NCBI GenBank assembly: GCA_903959665.1
Contig: CAJBXY010000285.1
Coordinates: 1 to 6,234 of the forward strand
Reading direction: 5' to 3'
Origin: an uncultured Solirubrobacterales bacterium
GTDB taxonomy: Bacteria; Actinomycetota; Thermoleophilia; Solirubrobacterales; Solirubrobacteraceae
DNA: 6,234 bases
In this document: piece after piece, positions 1-5,702 of the stretch
Layout: each line of letters opens with the position of its first letter
Numbering within the stretch: position 1 is the first letter of the stretch
Program-made: the position numbers and the translations under genes
The notes under the pieces: model-generated
The model's input: the letters and a program-made list of their open reading frames with translations, nothing else
What the model was told of the DNA's origin: nothing
The model's database searches: none

Positions 1-658
1 CGAGCCAGCGCGGACTCTCCGGCGTCTTGCGGCGGACGAAGATGATTACCAGGGCGGGGATCGCCCCGAAGCCGAGCATCAGCCGCCAAGCAACATTGAT
101 CTGAGCGTCGGTCGCGCTGGCGCCGACCTTGCTGGCGACCGCCAACAGAATCACCAGCCCGACGATCGCCGCAAGCAGAATGCCCACGGCCTGCAGGCTG
201 AAAGCGCCTACGAGCCAGCGACCGCGAGCCTTCTTCGGCAGGATCTCAGCGAGGTAGCTGGCGGCGATTGGATAGTCGAGGCCGATCGCGACGCCGACCA
301 TGAAACGGAAAAAGATCAGGAATCCAATCGACGGAGCGAAGGCGCAGGCGATCGAGAAGATCACGAAGAGCCAAAGGTCGAAGATGAAGATTCGCCGCCG
401 GCCGATCTTGTCAGCGAGCGGGCCGAGCAGCCCGGCGCCAAAGATCGCGCCGACGATCGCCGCCGCTGAAACGAAGCCAAGCGTCGTGGCGCTTAGGTCG
501 TACTGCTGCTTCAGCAGCGGATTGACAACGCCGATGATGAAGAAGTCAAAGCCGTCGAGCAGGATGCCGAGCGCCGCCAGCAGCCAGAAGCGCTTGTGGC
601 GCTTCGACATCTTTGCGTCGTCGATCGCGTGGCCGAGTGAGACTGCTTCTGAACTCAT
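1..658 (-). CDS. MFS transporter, sugar-porter/phosphate-symporter-like, N-terminal part
   Basis: An open reading frame enters from the left edge and begins at the ATG read leftward from base 658; 219 codons are visible and the C-terminal half lies outside the window. It is an inner-membrane secondary transporter of the major facilitator superfamily. Visible signs are a cytoplasmic basic N-terminus (about residues 1-23), TM1 with a D-G-F-D pair (Asp35, Asp38), the TM2-3 loop signature LADKIGRRR (81-89), a TM4 segment RFMVGVAIGLDYPI (118-131), the AEILPKKARGRW stretch (137-148) and PESPRWL (213-219), typical of the sugar-porter-like branch. The Asp in the TM1 D-x-(Y/F)-D motif and the Asp before Tyr-Pro in TM4 are also found in phosphate:H+ symporters (Pho84/PiPT type), which fits the PHO-box-like repeats upstream. 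The substrate is therefore phosphate as a hypothesis only; sugars or organic acids remain possible. No Shine-Dalgarno is visible before the ATG, so a leaderless or near-leaderless transcript is possible. Confidence 0.9.
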   Translation of the reverse strand, partial: MSSEAVSLGHAIDDAKMSKRHKRFWLLAALGILLDGFDFFIIGVVNPLLKQQYDLSATTLGFVSAAAIVGAIFGAGLLGPLADKIGRRRIFIFDLWLFVIFSIACAFAPSIGFLIFFRFMVGVAIGLDYPIAASYLAEILPKKARGRWLVGAFSLQAVGILLAAIVGLVILLAVASKVGASATDAQINVAWRLMLGFGAIPALVIIFVRRKTPESPRWL

Positions 659-668
659 GGATCTGAGG

Positions 669-674
669 TTTATC
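669..674 (-). promoter_or_regulatory. Possible -10 element for the MFS gene
   Basis: Read on the minus strand the hexamer is GATAAA, four of six matches to TATAAT, ending 10 bases before the ATG at 658. This would give a start of transcription almost at the start codon, in agreement with the lack of a Shine-Dalgarno there. No good -35 was seen; the PHO-box-like repeats about 25 bases further upstream could stand in for it. This is weak evidence from a single hexamer. Confidence 0.2.
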
Positions 675-699
675 AGCGACGGTGGGGGCGCTGTCGCCC

Positions 700-728
700 G
701 TTCACCAAGATTTCACCAGAAGGTGACC
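700..728 (+). promoter_or_regulatory. PHO-box-like triple direct repeat (candidate PhoP site)
   Basis: Three units start exactly 11 bases apart: GTTCACC at 700-706, TTTCACC at 711-717 and GGTGACC at 722-728. GTTCACC repeated every 11 bases is the core of the Streptomyces PHO box bound by the response regulator PhoP. The first unit is perfect, the second has one mismatch and the third two. The site lies 42-70 bases upstream of the MFS start codon, in the orientation opposite to that gene, and just past the adenosyltransferase stop codon. Control of the transporter by phosphate limitation is an inference. Confidence 0.5.
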
Positions 729-733
729 GGCGA

Positions 734-1303
734 CTAACGGAAACGGCCCGGCTCCCAGAGCGGCTCGTCGCCGGCGTTTGCGCCGCGACTGAGAATGAAC
801 AGCAGATCGGAGCAGCGGTTGAGGTAACGGAGCAGCTCGGGGTTGAAGTCGTCAACGAGCAGCGTGCGACGCTCGGCGCGGCGGCAGACCGTGCGGCAAA
901 CGTGGAGCTGCGCGGCGGCCGCTGTGCCCCCGGGAAGAACAAACGACTTCAGCGGCTCGAGCGTGTCGTTGACTTCGTCGCATCGCTGCTCAACCCACGT
1001 GACTTGCTCAGGCAGCACGCGCAGCCGTTCCTTGGGGGCTTCGCCATCCTTCGCTGGCTGCTCAGGAACCGAGAGGTCGGCGCCGACGTCGAAGAGATCG
1101 TTTTGAATTTGCCTCAACCAAGCGACGTACTGCTCCGGCATGCCGGCGGTCGTCACGGCGACGCCGATCTGGGCGTTCAGTTCGTCAACCGTTCCATAGG
1201 CCTCGATCCGCGCGTCAACCTTCGGCACGCGGCTCATGTCGCCTAGGTGGGTCTCGCCATCGTCGCCGAGGCGGGTGTAGATCTTTGTCAAGTTGACGGT
1301 CAC
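734..1303 (-). CDS. pduO: Cob(I)alamin adenosyltransferase, PduO type
   Basis: This 189-residue cytoplasmic enzyme transfers the adenosyl group of ATP to reduced cob(I)alamin (or a cobinamide/cobyrinic diamide precursor), giving adenosylcobalamin and triphosphate. The N-terminal ATP-binding signature is intact: KIYTRLGDDGETHLGD (7-22), followed by RVPKVDARIEAYGTVDELN (25-43). Further family blocks are NDLFDVGADL (68-77), FVLPGGT (121-127), RTVCRRAER (137-145) and LNRCSDLLF (161-169), then RGAN (173-176). Length matches the usual single-domain PduO/MMAB type, with no fused C-terminal domain. The start is GTG at 1303: the nearby ATG at 1310 is in another frame, and the GTG puts the conserved K-I-Y-T-R at the usual distance. 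The gene diverges from the riboswitch-controlled operon, so this riboswitch cannot regulate it, but its product would act on the corrinoid that operon is thought to import. No strong Shine-Dalgarno is visible. The family call is firm; the exact corrinoid substrate is not. Confidence 0.95.
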   Translation of the reverse strand: MTVNLTKIYTRLGDDGETHLGDMSRVPKVDARIEAYGTVDELNAQIGVAVTTAGMPEQYVAWLRQIQNDLFDVGADLSVPEQPAKDGEAPKERLRVLPEQVTWVEQRCDEVNDTLEPLKSFVLPGGTAAAAQLHVCRTVCRRAERRTLLVDDFNPELLRYLNRCSDLLFILSRGANAGDEPLWEPGRFR

Positions 1304-1311
1304 TGGCCATC

Positions 1312-1334
1312 GAGCCTAGCGAGCGTGTAGGCTC
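1312..1334. promoter_or_regulatory. Perfect inverted repeat in the divergent promoter region
   Basis: GAGCCTA (1312-1318) and TAGGCTC (1328-1334) are exact reverse complements separated by nine bases. The repeat sits between the two divergent transcription units. Each arm contains TAGGCT, which fits the relaxed actinobacterial -10 pattern TANNNT and points outward. The rightward one (1328-1333) has TGGCCA (1304-1309, four of six to TTGACA) 18 bases upstream and would start RNA at about 1340, just before the riboswitch. The leftward one (1318 down to 1313) would start RNA about three bases before the GTG of the adenosyltransferase. An operator for an unknown regulator is the alternative. Confidence 0.35.
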
Positions 1335-1345
1335 TCTGCCATAAG

Positions 1346-1543
1346 GGTCGGTGGTGAATGGGAAGTCCGGTGAGAATCCGGCGCGGACCCGCCACTGTGA
1401 CCGGGCAAGAGTCGTCCACACGCGCAATAAGCGCAGCCACTGAGAAGCGACAGCTTCTTGGGAAGGCGTGGAAGTGATGAGGCCCGGGAGCCAGGAAACC
1501 TGCCTCCGGCCGAAAAGCACATAAACCCTCGTGGAAAGGGGTT
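1346..1543 (+). ncRNA. Cobalamin riboswitch with its expression platform
   Basis: The aptamer is closed by GGTCGG (1346-1351) pairing with CCGGCC (1506-1511, one G-U). Inside it are the GGGAAG start (1360-1365), hairpin CCGG-TGAGAAT-CCGG (1367-1381), the core CCCGCCACTGTGA (1388-1400), an arm CCGGGC (1401-1406) pairing with GCCCGG (1482-1487), a peripheral hairpin AGAAGC-GACA-GCTTCT (1443-1458), TGGGAAGGC (1459-1467) and the B12 box GCCAGGAAACCTGCC (1490-1504). Downstream, AACCC (1524-1528) pairs with GGGTT (1539-1543); the loop carries GTGG (1531-1534), complementary to CCAC (1392-1395) of the core. That is the loop-loop contact known to form when adenosyl- or hydroxocobalamin binds this class. 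The hairpin covers the Shine-Dalgarno of the next gene, so bound cobalamin should block translation. No T-run follows the hairpin, so transcription termination is unlikely. Confidence 0.96.
1524..1543 (+). promoter_or_regulatory. Riboswitch hairpin sequestering the ribosome binding site
   Basis: The stem AACCC/GGGTT takes up the GGG of the purine-rich Shine-Dalgarno GGAAAGGGG (1533-1541), which lies seven bases before the ATG at 1549. The ten-base loop contains the GTGG that can kiss CCAC at 1392-1395. This arrangement decides the start of the first operon gene: a GTG at 1531, in frame, lies in the loop with no Shine-Dalgarno of its own and is not the start. Confidence 0.75.
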
Positions 1544-1548
1544 GCTCA

Positions 1549-2259
1549 ATGATTAAAGGTTCGTTCGTGCGAGCGCTCGTGCTCGCTTCTGTATTCGTAA
1601 TTGCTCTCTCGGCTTCGGCCGTGGCAGCGACGAAGGTCAATGTTCGCGTCGAAGGGGCGAAGGCGACGCTCTTTGAAGGCGACGTCTCGGTCGGCCCCGG
1701 GAGGTTGACCTCAAACAGCGGCGAGGATCGCGGTTCGCACCTTTGCAACGTTGCCGGTAACGGTGGCAACGGAGCACCGGCGGCGACTCCGACCGGCGCC
1801 CTCCTAGCCGCTTCCGAGCTACCGCTCGGTGACAGGCTGGGGCCGCTTGCGCTCGAGTGGTACAGCTCGTTTAGCGACTTCCTCGTCGGCTCGATCGGCG
1901 GCGAAGCGCCAAGTGGCAACAACTACTGGGAGCTGTCGGTTAACTGGCAGGTTGCCGAGGTTGGCGGCTGCGGCGTCGCCCTGAAAAAGGGCGATCAAGT
2001 GCTCTGGGCTGTCTCCGATGGTGCCACGCCTGCGCTGCGGCTCAAAGCTCCGAAGGTTGCCCGCAAGGGTCGCCCCTTTAACGTCCGTGTGAGCGTTGGG
2101 GCAACCGGCAAAGCAGTTGCCGGCGCCCGTGTTGGCGGCGCAACGACCGGCGCCAACGGACTGGCGCGGTTGACGCTCAGAAGTGGCTCGAAACGAGCGC
2201 TTGGCGCCACAAAGCGCGGCGCGATCCGTTCGAACATCGAATCGGTAGTTCTTCGCTAG
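1549..2259 (+). CDS. Secreted DUF4430 (transcobalamin beta-domain-like) protein with C-terminal Ig-like domain
   Basis: The 236-residue product has a Sec signal peptide: basic start (Lys3, Arg8), hydrophobic core to about residue 23 and an A-x-A cleavage region near 24-27. No lipobox and no C-terminal membrane anchor are seen, so it is probably released or loosely held outside. Residues 29-165 look like DUF4430, the fold of the intrinsic factor/transcobalamin beta domain: V-N-V-R-V-E-G strand (30-36), HLCN (64-67), YWELSVNW (126-133), GGCGV (139-143) and KGDQVLWAV ending the domain. Cys66 and Cys141 probably form a disulfide. Residues about 170-236 resemble an Ig-like or carboxypeptidase-regulatory beta sandwich, with the A-G-A-R-V and G-A-N-G-L-A-R-L-T-L pattern. 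It is the first gene after the cobalamin riboswitch, four bases before a second DUF4430 gene. Binding of a corrinoid is inferred from family and context. ATG 1549 is chosen over the in-frame GTG 1531 because of the Shine-Dalgarno at 1533-1541 and the signal peptide. Confidence 0.82.
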   Translation: MIKGSFVRALVLASVFVIALSASAVAATKVNVRVEGAKATLFEGDVSVGPGRLTSNSGEDRGSHLCNVAGNGGNGAPAATPTGALLAASELPLGDRLGPLALEWYSSFSDFLVGSIGGEAPSGNNYWELSVNWQVAEVGGCGVALKKGDQVLWAVSDGATPALRLKAPKVARKGRPFNVRVSVGATGKAVAGARVGGATTGANGLARLTLRSGSKRALGATKRGAIRSNIESVVLR

Positions 2260-2263
2260 TTCA

Positions 2264-3208
2264 ATGAAGCGCCTCCTTATCGCACTGCTGGCCGCGTCGC
2301 TGCTTGCGGCGCTGGCCAGCGGCTGCGGCGCCGGAGCCGGGCCCGGCGACGGCAGCGTTGGGCTGACGGTGAGCCGCGACTTTGGGCGGCTTGTGATGCT
2401 GCAGCGTTCGCTGACCGGGCTTCCAGAGTCGGAGACTGTGATGCGCCTGCTGAGCGCCAACGCGAAGACCGAAACCAGCTACGCCGGGGGCTTTGTTGAC
2501 TCTGTTAATGGGATCAGCGGCGGTCAGTCCGATGGAAGATCGGTCGATTGGTTCTACTTCGTCAACGGCAGTGAAGCGCCGCTCGGCGCCGCCTCAACGA
2601 AGGTCCGTGACGGCGACAAGATTTGGTGGGATTGGCGCGACTGGGGCGAGGCTGAGCACGTACCGGCCGTCGTCGGCTCGTTCCCCGAGCCTTTCCTTCA
2701 CGGCCCGGGGACGGAGAAGCGGCTACCGGTTCGGGTCGAGTGCGTTGAGATTGAGTCGGCCCCCTGCAAACAGGTTTCAAAGACGCTCGCCGCGCTCGGC
2801 GTGCCCGTGGCGACTGGGCTGTTCCGTGCCTCAGTCACCGAAGAGACGCTGCGCGTGATCGTCGGCCAGTGGGCGGCGCTGCGCGAGGATCAAGCGCTGC
2901 TGCAGATCGAGAGCGGGCCGGGCGCCAGCGGCGTCTATGCGCAACCGACTTCAAATGGGCGCCAGATCGATCTCCTGAACGCGCGCGGCAGAACGGTTCG
3001 CTCGCTCGGAGCCGGCGCCGGGCTGGTAGCGGCGAGCGCGATAGGAGCGCAGCCGCCGGTCTGGGCGATCACCGGAACCGACGGCGCCGGTGTTGCGGCA
3101 GCCGCAGCGGCCTTCAATGAAGAGCAGTTGCGCAACCACTACGCAGTCGCGCTGGAGCCAGGGTCGCAAACTGGGCTGAGCCTTCCGCTGGCGGGCGGCG
3201 CGAAGTGA
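2264..3208 (+). CDS. DUF4430 lipoprotein, candidate corrinoid-binding partner of the ECF transporter
   Basis: The 314-residue product begins with a lipoprotein signal ending in L-A-S-G-C, with Cys21 as the lipidated residue, so it should be anchored on the outer face of the membrane. Residues 32-127 form a typical DUF4430 domain: V-G-L-T-V-S-R-D-F-G strand, TVMRLLSAN (58-66), YAGGFVDSVNGI (73-84), a short insert, then DWFYFVNGSEAP (95-106) and VRDGDKIWWDWRDW (114-127). This domain is related to the cobalamin-binding beta domain of intrinsic factor and transcobalamin. Residues 130-314 form a second region I cannot assign. It has Cys160 and Cys168, an alpha/beta-like pattern, a V-W-A-I-T-G-T-D-G-A-G-V motif, and a Leu-Pro-rich end. 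The ATG follows the preceding stop by four bases with no clear Shine-Dalgarno, suggesting coupled translation. Its stop overlaps the EcfT start. It probably hands a corrinoid to the S component; that role is inferred. Confidence 0.85.
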   Translation: MKRLLIALLAASLLAALASGCGAGAGPGDGSVGLTVSRDFGRLVMLQRSLTGLPESETVMRLLSANAKTETSYAGGFVDSVNGISGGQSDGRSVDWFYFVNGSEAPLGAASTKVRDGDKIWWDWRDWGEAEHVPAVVGSFPEPFLHGPGTEKRLPVRVECVEIESAPCKQVSKTLAALGVPVATGLFRASVTEETLRVIVGQWAALREDQALLQIESGPGASGVYAQPTSNGRQIDLLNARGRTVRSLGAGAGLVAASAIGAQPPVWAITGTDGAGVAAAAAAFNEEQLRNHYAVALEPGSQTGLSLPLAGGAK

Positions 3209-4086
3209 GTTCGGTCGCTGAGAGCAAAGTTCTCCTGCGCGCGCGCTCATCGGTCTGTGCGCTCTACGGCTTTGCGCTCGTGGCGCTCGCGTTGGCGTTC
3301 ACTCATCCGTTGATCCTGCTCGCGGTTGCCGCAGCGACCTTTGGCGCGGCGCGGCTGAGCGGCGTTCAGCACCAGCTTCGCGGCGCAGTCCGGTTTGCGA
3401 TTCCGCTCGCCTTGATGCTCGCCGTGATCAACGGAATCTTGGTGCGCGACGGTGTGACGGTGCTCTGGCGCTTCGGTGAGCTGCCGCTCTTCGGCCAAGT
3501 TGACGTGACCGGCGAAGCATTCGTCTATGGCCTGCTGCTCGCTTTGCGCGTCGTCGTGATAATCGCCGCCAGCGCGCTGCTGGTGGCGATCGTCGACCCC
3601 GACGATGTGCTGCGGCGAATGCGCCGCTCAGCCTTTCGCTCGGCGCTGACAGCGGCGCTGGCGACGCGGATGATCGGCGTCCTCACTCGTGACGCGCGGC
3701 GGATGGATCAAGCGCGGCGCTGCCGGCCGGACGGCGGTGGCAACGGGCGCCGTGCGCAGCTGCTGATGGTTGGCTCCGTTGCCGCAGGCGCGCTCGACCG
3801 CGCCGTTGACGTGGCGGCAACATTGGAGCTGCGCGGCTACGCGACGCGCGTCGCGCCTCCACGTGGTGACAGCCTGCCCTACTCGCGCGCCGACCGCGCA
3901 GTATTGGCCTCGGCTTTAGGACTGATCGCGTTGCTGGGCGTCGGCGTTGGCTTTGGGTTGGCTCACTTTGAGCCCTATCCGCGGATCGCTGCCGTAACCG
4001 GATTGACGGAGCTGCTTTACGCGGCTTTGATCGTGCTGGCGGCGCTCGCCGCACCGCTGATCGGCGAGCGGGGCAGAAGGCGATGA
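3205..4086 (+). CDS. ecfT: ECF transporter transmembrane component EcfT
   Basis: This 293-residue integral membrane protein is the energy-coupling scaffold of an ECF vitamin transporter; it carries ATPase movement to the substrate-binding S component. Hydrophobic segments are visible at about 17-48, 62-80, 105-130, 228-252 and 262-286. The large cytoplasmic region between the third and fourth carries the coupling helices, with DARRMDQARRCRP (163-175) and AATLELRGYA (204-213). These correspond to the two A-R-x coupling motifs of the CbiQ/EcfT family; here the second reads Leu-Arg-Gly rather than Ala-Arg-Gly. The start is GTG 3205, whose GTGA overlaps the stop of the lipoprotein gene, and the ATGA at its end overlaps the ATPase start. 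Riboswitch and DUF4430 context point to the cobalamin-type ECF group called CbrTUV, in which this subunit would correspond to CbrV. That name rests on memory of the group, not on a search. Confidence 0.9.
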   Translation: MSSVAESKVLLRARSSVCALYGFALVALALAFTHPLILLAVAAATFGAARLSGVQHQLRGAVRFAIPLALMLAVINGILVRDGVTVLWRFGELPLFGQVDVTGEAFVYGLLLALRVVVIIAASALLVAIVDPDDVLRRMRRSAFRSALTAALATRMIGVLTRDARRMDQARRCRPDGGGNGRRAQLLMVGSVAAGALDRAVDVAATLELRGYATRVAPPRGDSLPYSRADRAVLASALGLIALLGVGVGFGLAHFEPYPRIAAVTGLTELLYAALIVLAALAAPLIGERGRRR

Positions 4087-5702
4087 GCGCGCTTAGCTTT
4101 GAACGCTTCTCGTACAGCTATCCGGGCAGTGATCGGCCAGCGCTGCGCGAGATTTCAGTGACCGTCGAAGCTGGCGAGTTCGTCGTCTGCGCAGGCCTAT
4201 CGGCCTCCGGCAAGTCAACTCTGCTGCGCGCCGCCAGCGGCCTCGTGCCGCACTTCCACGGCGGCCAGGCGAGCGGTCGCGTGGTCGTTGGCGGGCTTGA
4301 TACGCGCGAGTATGGTCCGGGCGATCTGGCTCAAGTTGCCGGGACGCTGCTGCAAGACCCGGAGACCCAGGTTGTGATGGGGACCGTTGGCGCCGAGCTC
4401 GCCTTCCCGCTCGAGAACCGTGGCCTCTCACGCGCAGCGGTCGCGCGCGGCGTTGAGGAGATTGCGCTGACGCTCTCGATCGCCGAACTGCTCGAGCGCC
4501 CGGTTGATCAGCTCTCCGGCGGCGAGCTGCAGCGCGTGGCGCTCGGCGCCGCGCTCGCAGCGCGACCCTCTCTCGTGCTGCTCGATGAGCCGACCTCGCA
4601 GCTCGACCCCGTATCCGGCGATGAGCTGATCTGGACTCTGCGGCGCCTCAACGAGGAGTGGGGGACGGCGGTGGTGCTAGCCGAGCACCGGCTCGAGCGT
4701 TGCCTCGCCCACGCCGACCGAGTGCTCGTCTTGAGCGACGGTGAATTGGTCTGCGACGCGCCGCCGCGCGAGATGCTCAGTTGGGCCGCCGAACATCAAC
4801 CGGCGCTGCAGACACCGGCGGCGCGGCTCTTCGAGCGCGCCGGGCTGCGGCCGCCGCCGGCCGGCGTGAAGGAGGCCCGCGCGACGTTGCAATCGCACGG
4901 GCTGCTTGAGCCTGCCGCGTCACCCCAATGCGACGACTCCGCCGCTAGTCGCAGCCGGCCGCGCTGGCCACGCCGGGCGCAGTCGGCGCCGCCGCCGGCG
5001 CTGAGCTGCCGCGGGCTGAGCTTCGACCTTCCCAGCGGCGCTGCGGTTCTGAGCAACCTTGAGCTGTCGCTCCAGCCAGGCCAGCAGACTGCACTGATGG
5101 GCCGCAACGGCGCCGGCAAGTCAACGCTGCTGCGGATCCTTGCCGGGCTGCAAGAGCCAACAGAGGGCAAGGTCTCCAGCGAGGGTCGTGTTGCCTTGCT
5201 GCTGCAGAACCCCGGTGACTATCTGATCCACGAGCGCGTTGATGGAGAGGTGGGCGCCGAGGCGCTGGCTGAGTTCGGCCTCGACGACATAGCTGCCAGC
5301 CACCCGCGTGACATCTCCGGTGGGCAGCGCCAGCGGCTCGCTCTGGCAATCGTGCTGAGCGGCGATCGGCCGAGCGCAGTGCTGCTCGATGAACCGACGC
5401 GGGGAATGGATCGCGCCGCCAAAGGGGATCTGATCACGCGGCTGAACGCGCTCTCTGCGGCCGGAACCGCGGTGCTCGTGGCAACGCACGACACTGAGCT
5501 GGCTGCGGCGATGGCCGAGCGCGTTCTGCTGCTCTCCGGCGGGCGAATCGTCGCCGACGCGCCTACCGCCGAGGTCTTAAGCGGCGGCTGGCATTTCGCT
5601 ACCGAAACAGCACGGGTGCTCGGTGGCCAAGGGCAGGCATGTACGCCTGAGCAGGGCGGCGCGCTGCTGCGGGCACGGATGACGATCGAGGCGGCGCCAT
5701 GA
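4083..5702 (+). CDS. ecfA: Fused two-domain ECF transporter ATPase (EcfA-EcfA')
   Basis: The 539-residue product joins the two nucleotide-binding domains of an ECF transporter in one chain and powers uptake by ATP hydrolysis on the cytoplasmic side. Domain 1 (about 1-250) has Walker A GLSASGKS (38-45), Q-loop LLQDPETQ (89-96, the QDPE form typical of EcfA), signature LSGGELQR (144-151), Walker B LVLLDEP (164-170), D-loop Asp175 and H-loop His202. An Ala/Arg/Pro-rich linker spans about 255-305. Domain 2 (about 306-510) has Walker A GRNGAGKS (340-347), Q-loop LLLQNPGDY (372-380), signature ISGGQRQR (411-418), Walker B AVLLDEP (432-438), Asp443 and His469. Both sites therefore look catalytically competent. 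Domain 2 is shorter: about 65 residues separate Walker A from the signature, against about 100 in domain 1, so its helical subdomain is trimmed. ATGA overlaps join it to the genes on both sides. CbrU would be the matching name in the cobalamin ECF group. Confidence 0.95.
   Translation: MSALSFERFSYSYPGSDRPALREISVTVEAGEFVVCAGLSASGKSTLLRAASGLVPHFHGGQASGRVVVGGLDTREYGPGDLAQVAGTLLQDPETQVVMGTVGAELAFPLENRGLSRAAVARGVEEIALTLSIAELLERPVDQLSGGELQRVALGAALAARPSLVLLDEPTSQLDPVSGDELIWTLRRLNEEWGTAVVLAEHRLERCLAHADRVLVLSDGELVCDAPPREMLSWAAEHQPALQTPAARLFERAGLRPPPAGVKEARATLQSHGLLEPAASPQCDDSAASRSRPRWPRRAQSAPPPALSCRGLSFDLPSGAAVLSNLELSLQPGQQTALMGRNGAGKSTLLRILAGLQEPTEGKVSSEGRVALLLQNPGDYLIHERVDGEVGAEALAEFGLDDIAASHPRDISGGQRQRLALAIVLSGDRPSAVLLDEPTRGMDRAAKGDLITRLNALSAAGTAVLVATHDTELAAAMAERVLLLSGGRIVADAPTAEVLSGGWHFATETARVLGGQGQACTPEQGGALLRARMTIEAAP

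Noticed and set aside
686..699. Hairpin GGGCG-CTGT-CGCCC between the two minus-strand genes
   Set aside because: A five-pair GC stem with no T-run is expected by chance in such GC-rich DNA; I could not support a terminator or attenuator.
713..726. Hairpin TCACC-AGAA-GGTGA as a terminator after the adenosyltransferase gene
   Set aside because: The stem is only five base pairs and no T-run follows in either direction; the symmetry is explained as well by the PHO-box-like repeats.
300..737. A 145-codon plus-strand open frame at the left
   Set aside because: It is the complement of the MFS transporter gene, whose protein has clear family motifs; the plus-strand product is rich in Ser/Lys/Arg/Pro with no recognisable domain.
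1293..1298. TTGACG as a -35 element for the riboswitch operon
   Set aside because: It is five of six to consensus, but it lies inside the adenosyltransferase coding start and no acceptable -10 is found 16-18 bases downstream; the nearest candidate -10 is 29 bases away.
1531..1548. GTG at 1531 as an upstream start for the first operon gene
   Set aside because: It lies in the loop of the riboswitch hairpin, has no Shine-Dalgarno, and would put six extra residues including a Cys before the signal peptide; ATG 1549 has a good Shine-Dalgarno at seven bases.
1215..1922. A 235-codon minus-strand open frame covering the riboswitch and part of the first operon gene
   Set aside because: It runs antisense through the highly conserved riboswitch and through a gene with a signal peptide and DUF4430 motifs, overlaps the adenosyltransferase out of frame, and its product looks like low-complexity Ser/Arg/Pro sequence of high-GC shadow frames.
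4945..5349. Long minus-strand frames across the ATPase gene
   Set aside because: They are antisense to two ABC domains with intact Walker, signature and H-loop motifs, and their products are Arg/Ala/Gly-rich with no domain.
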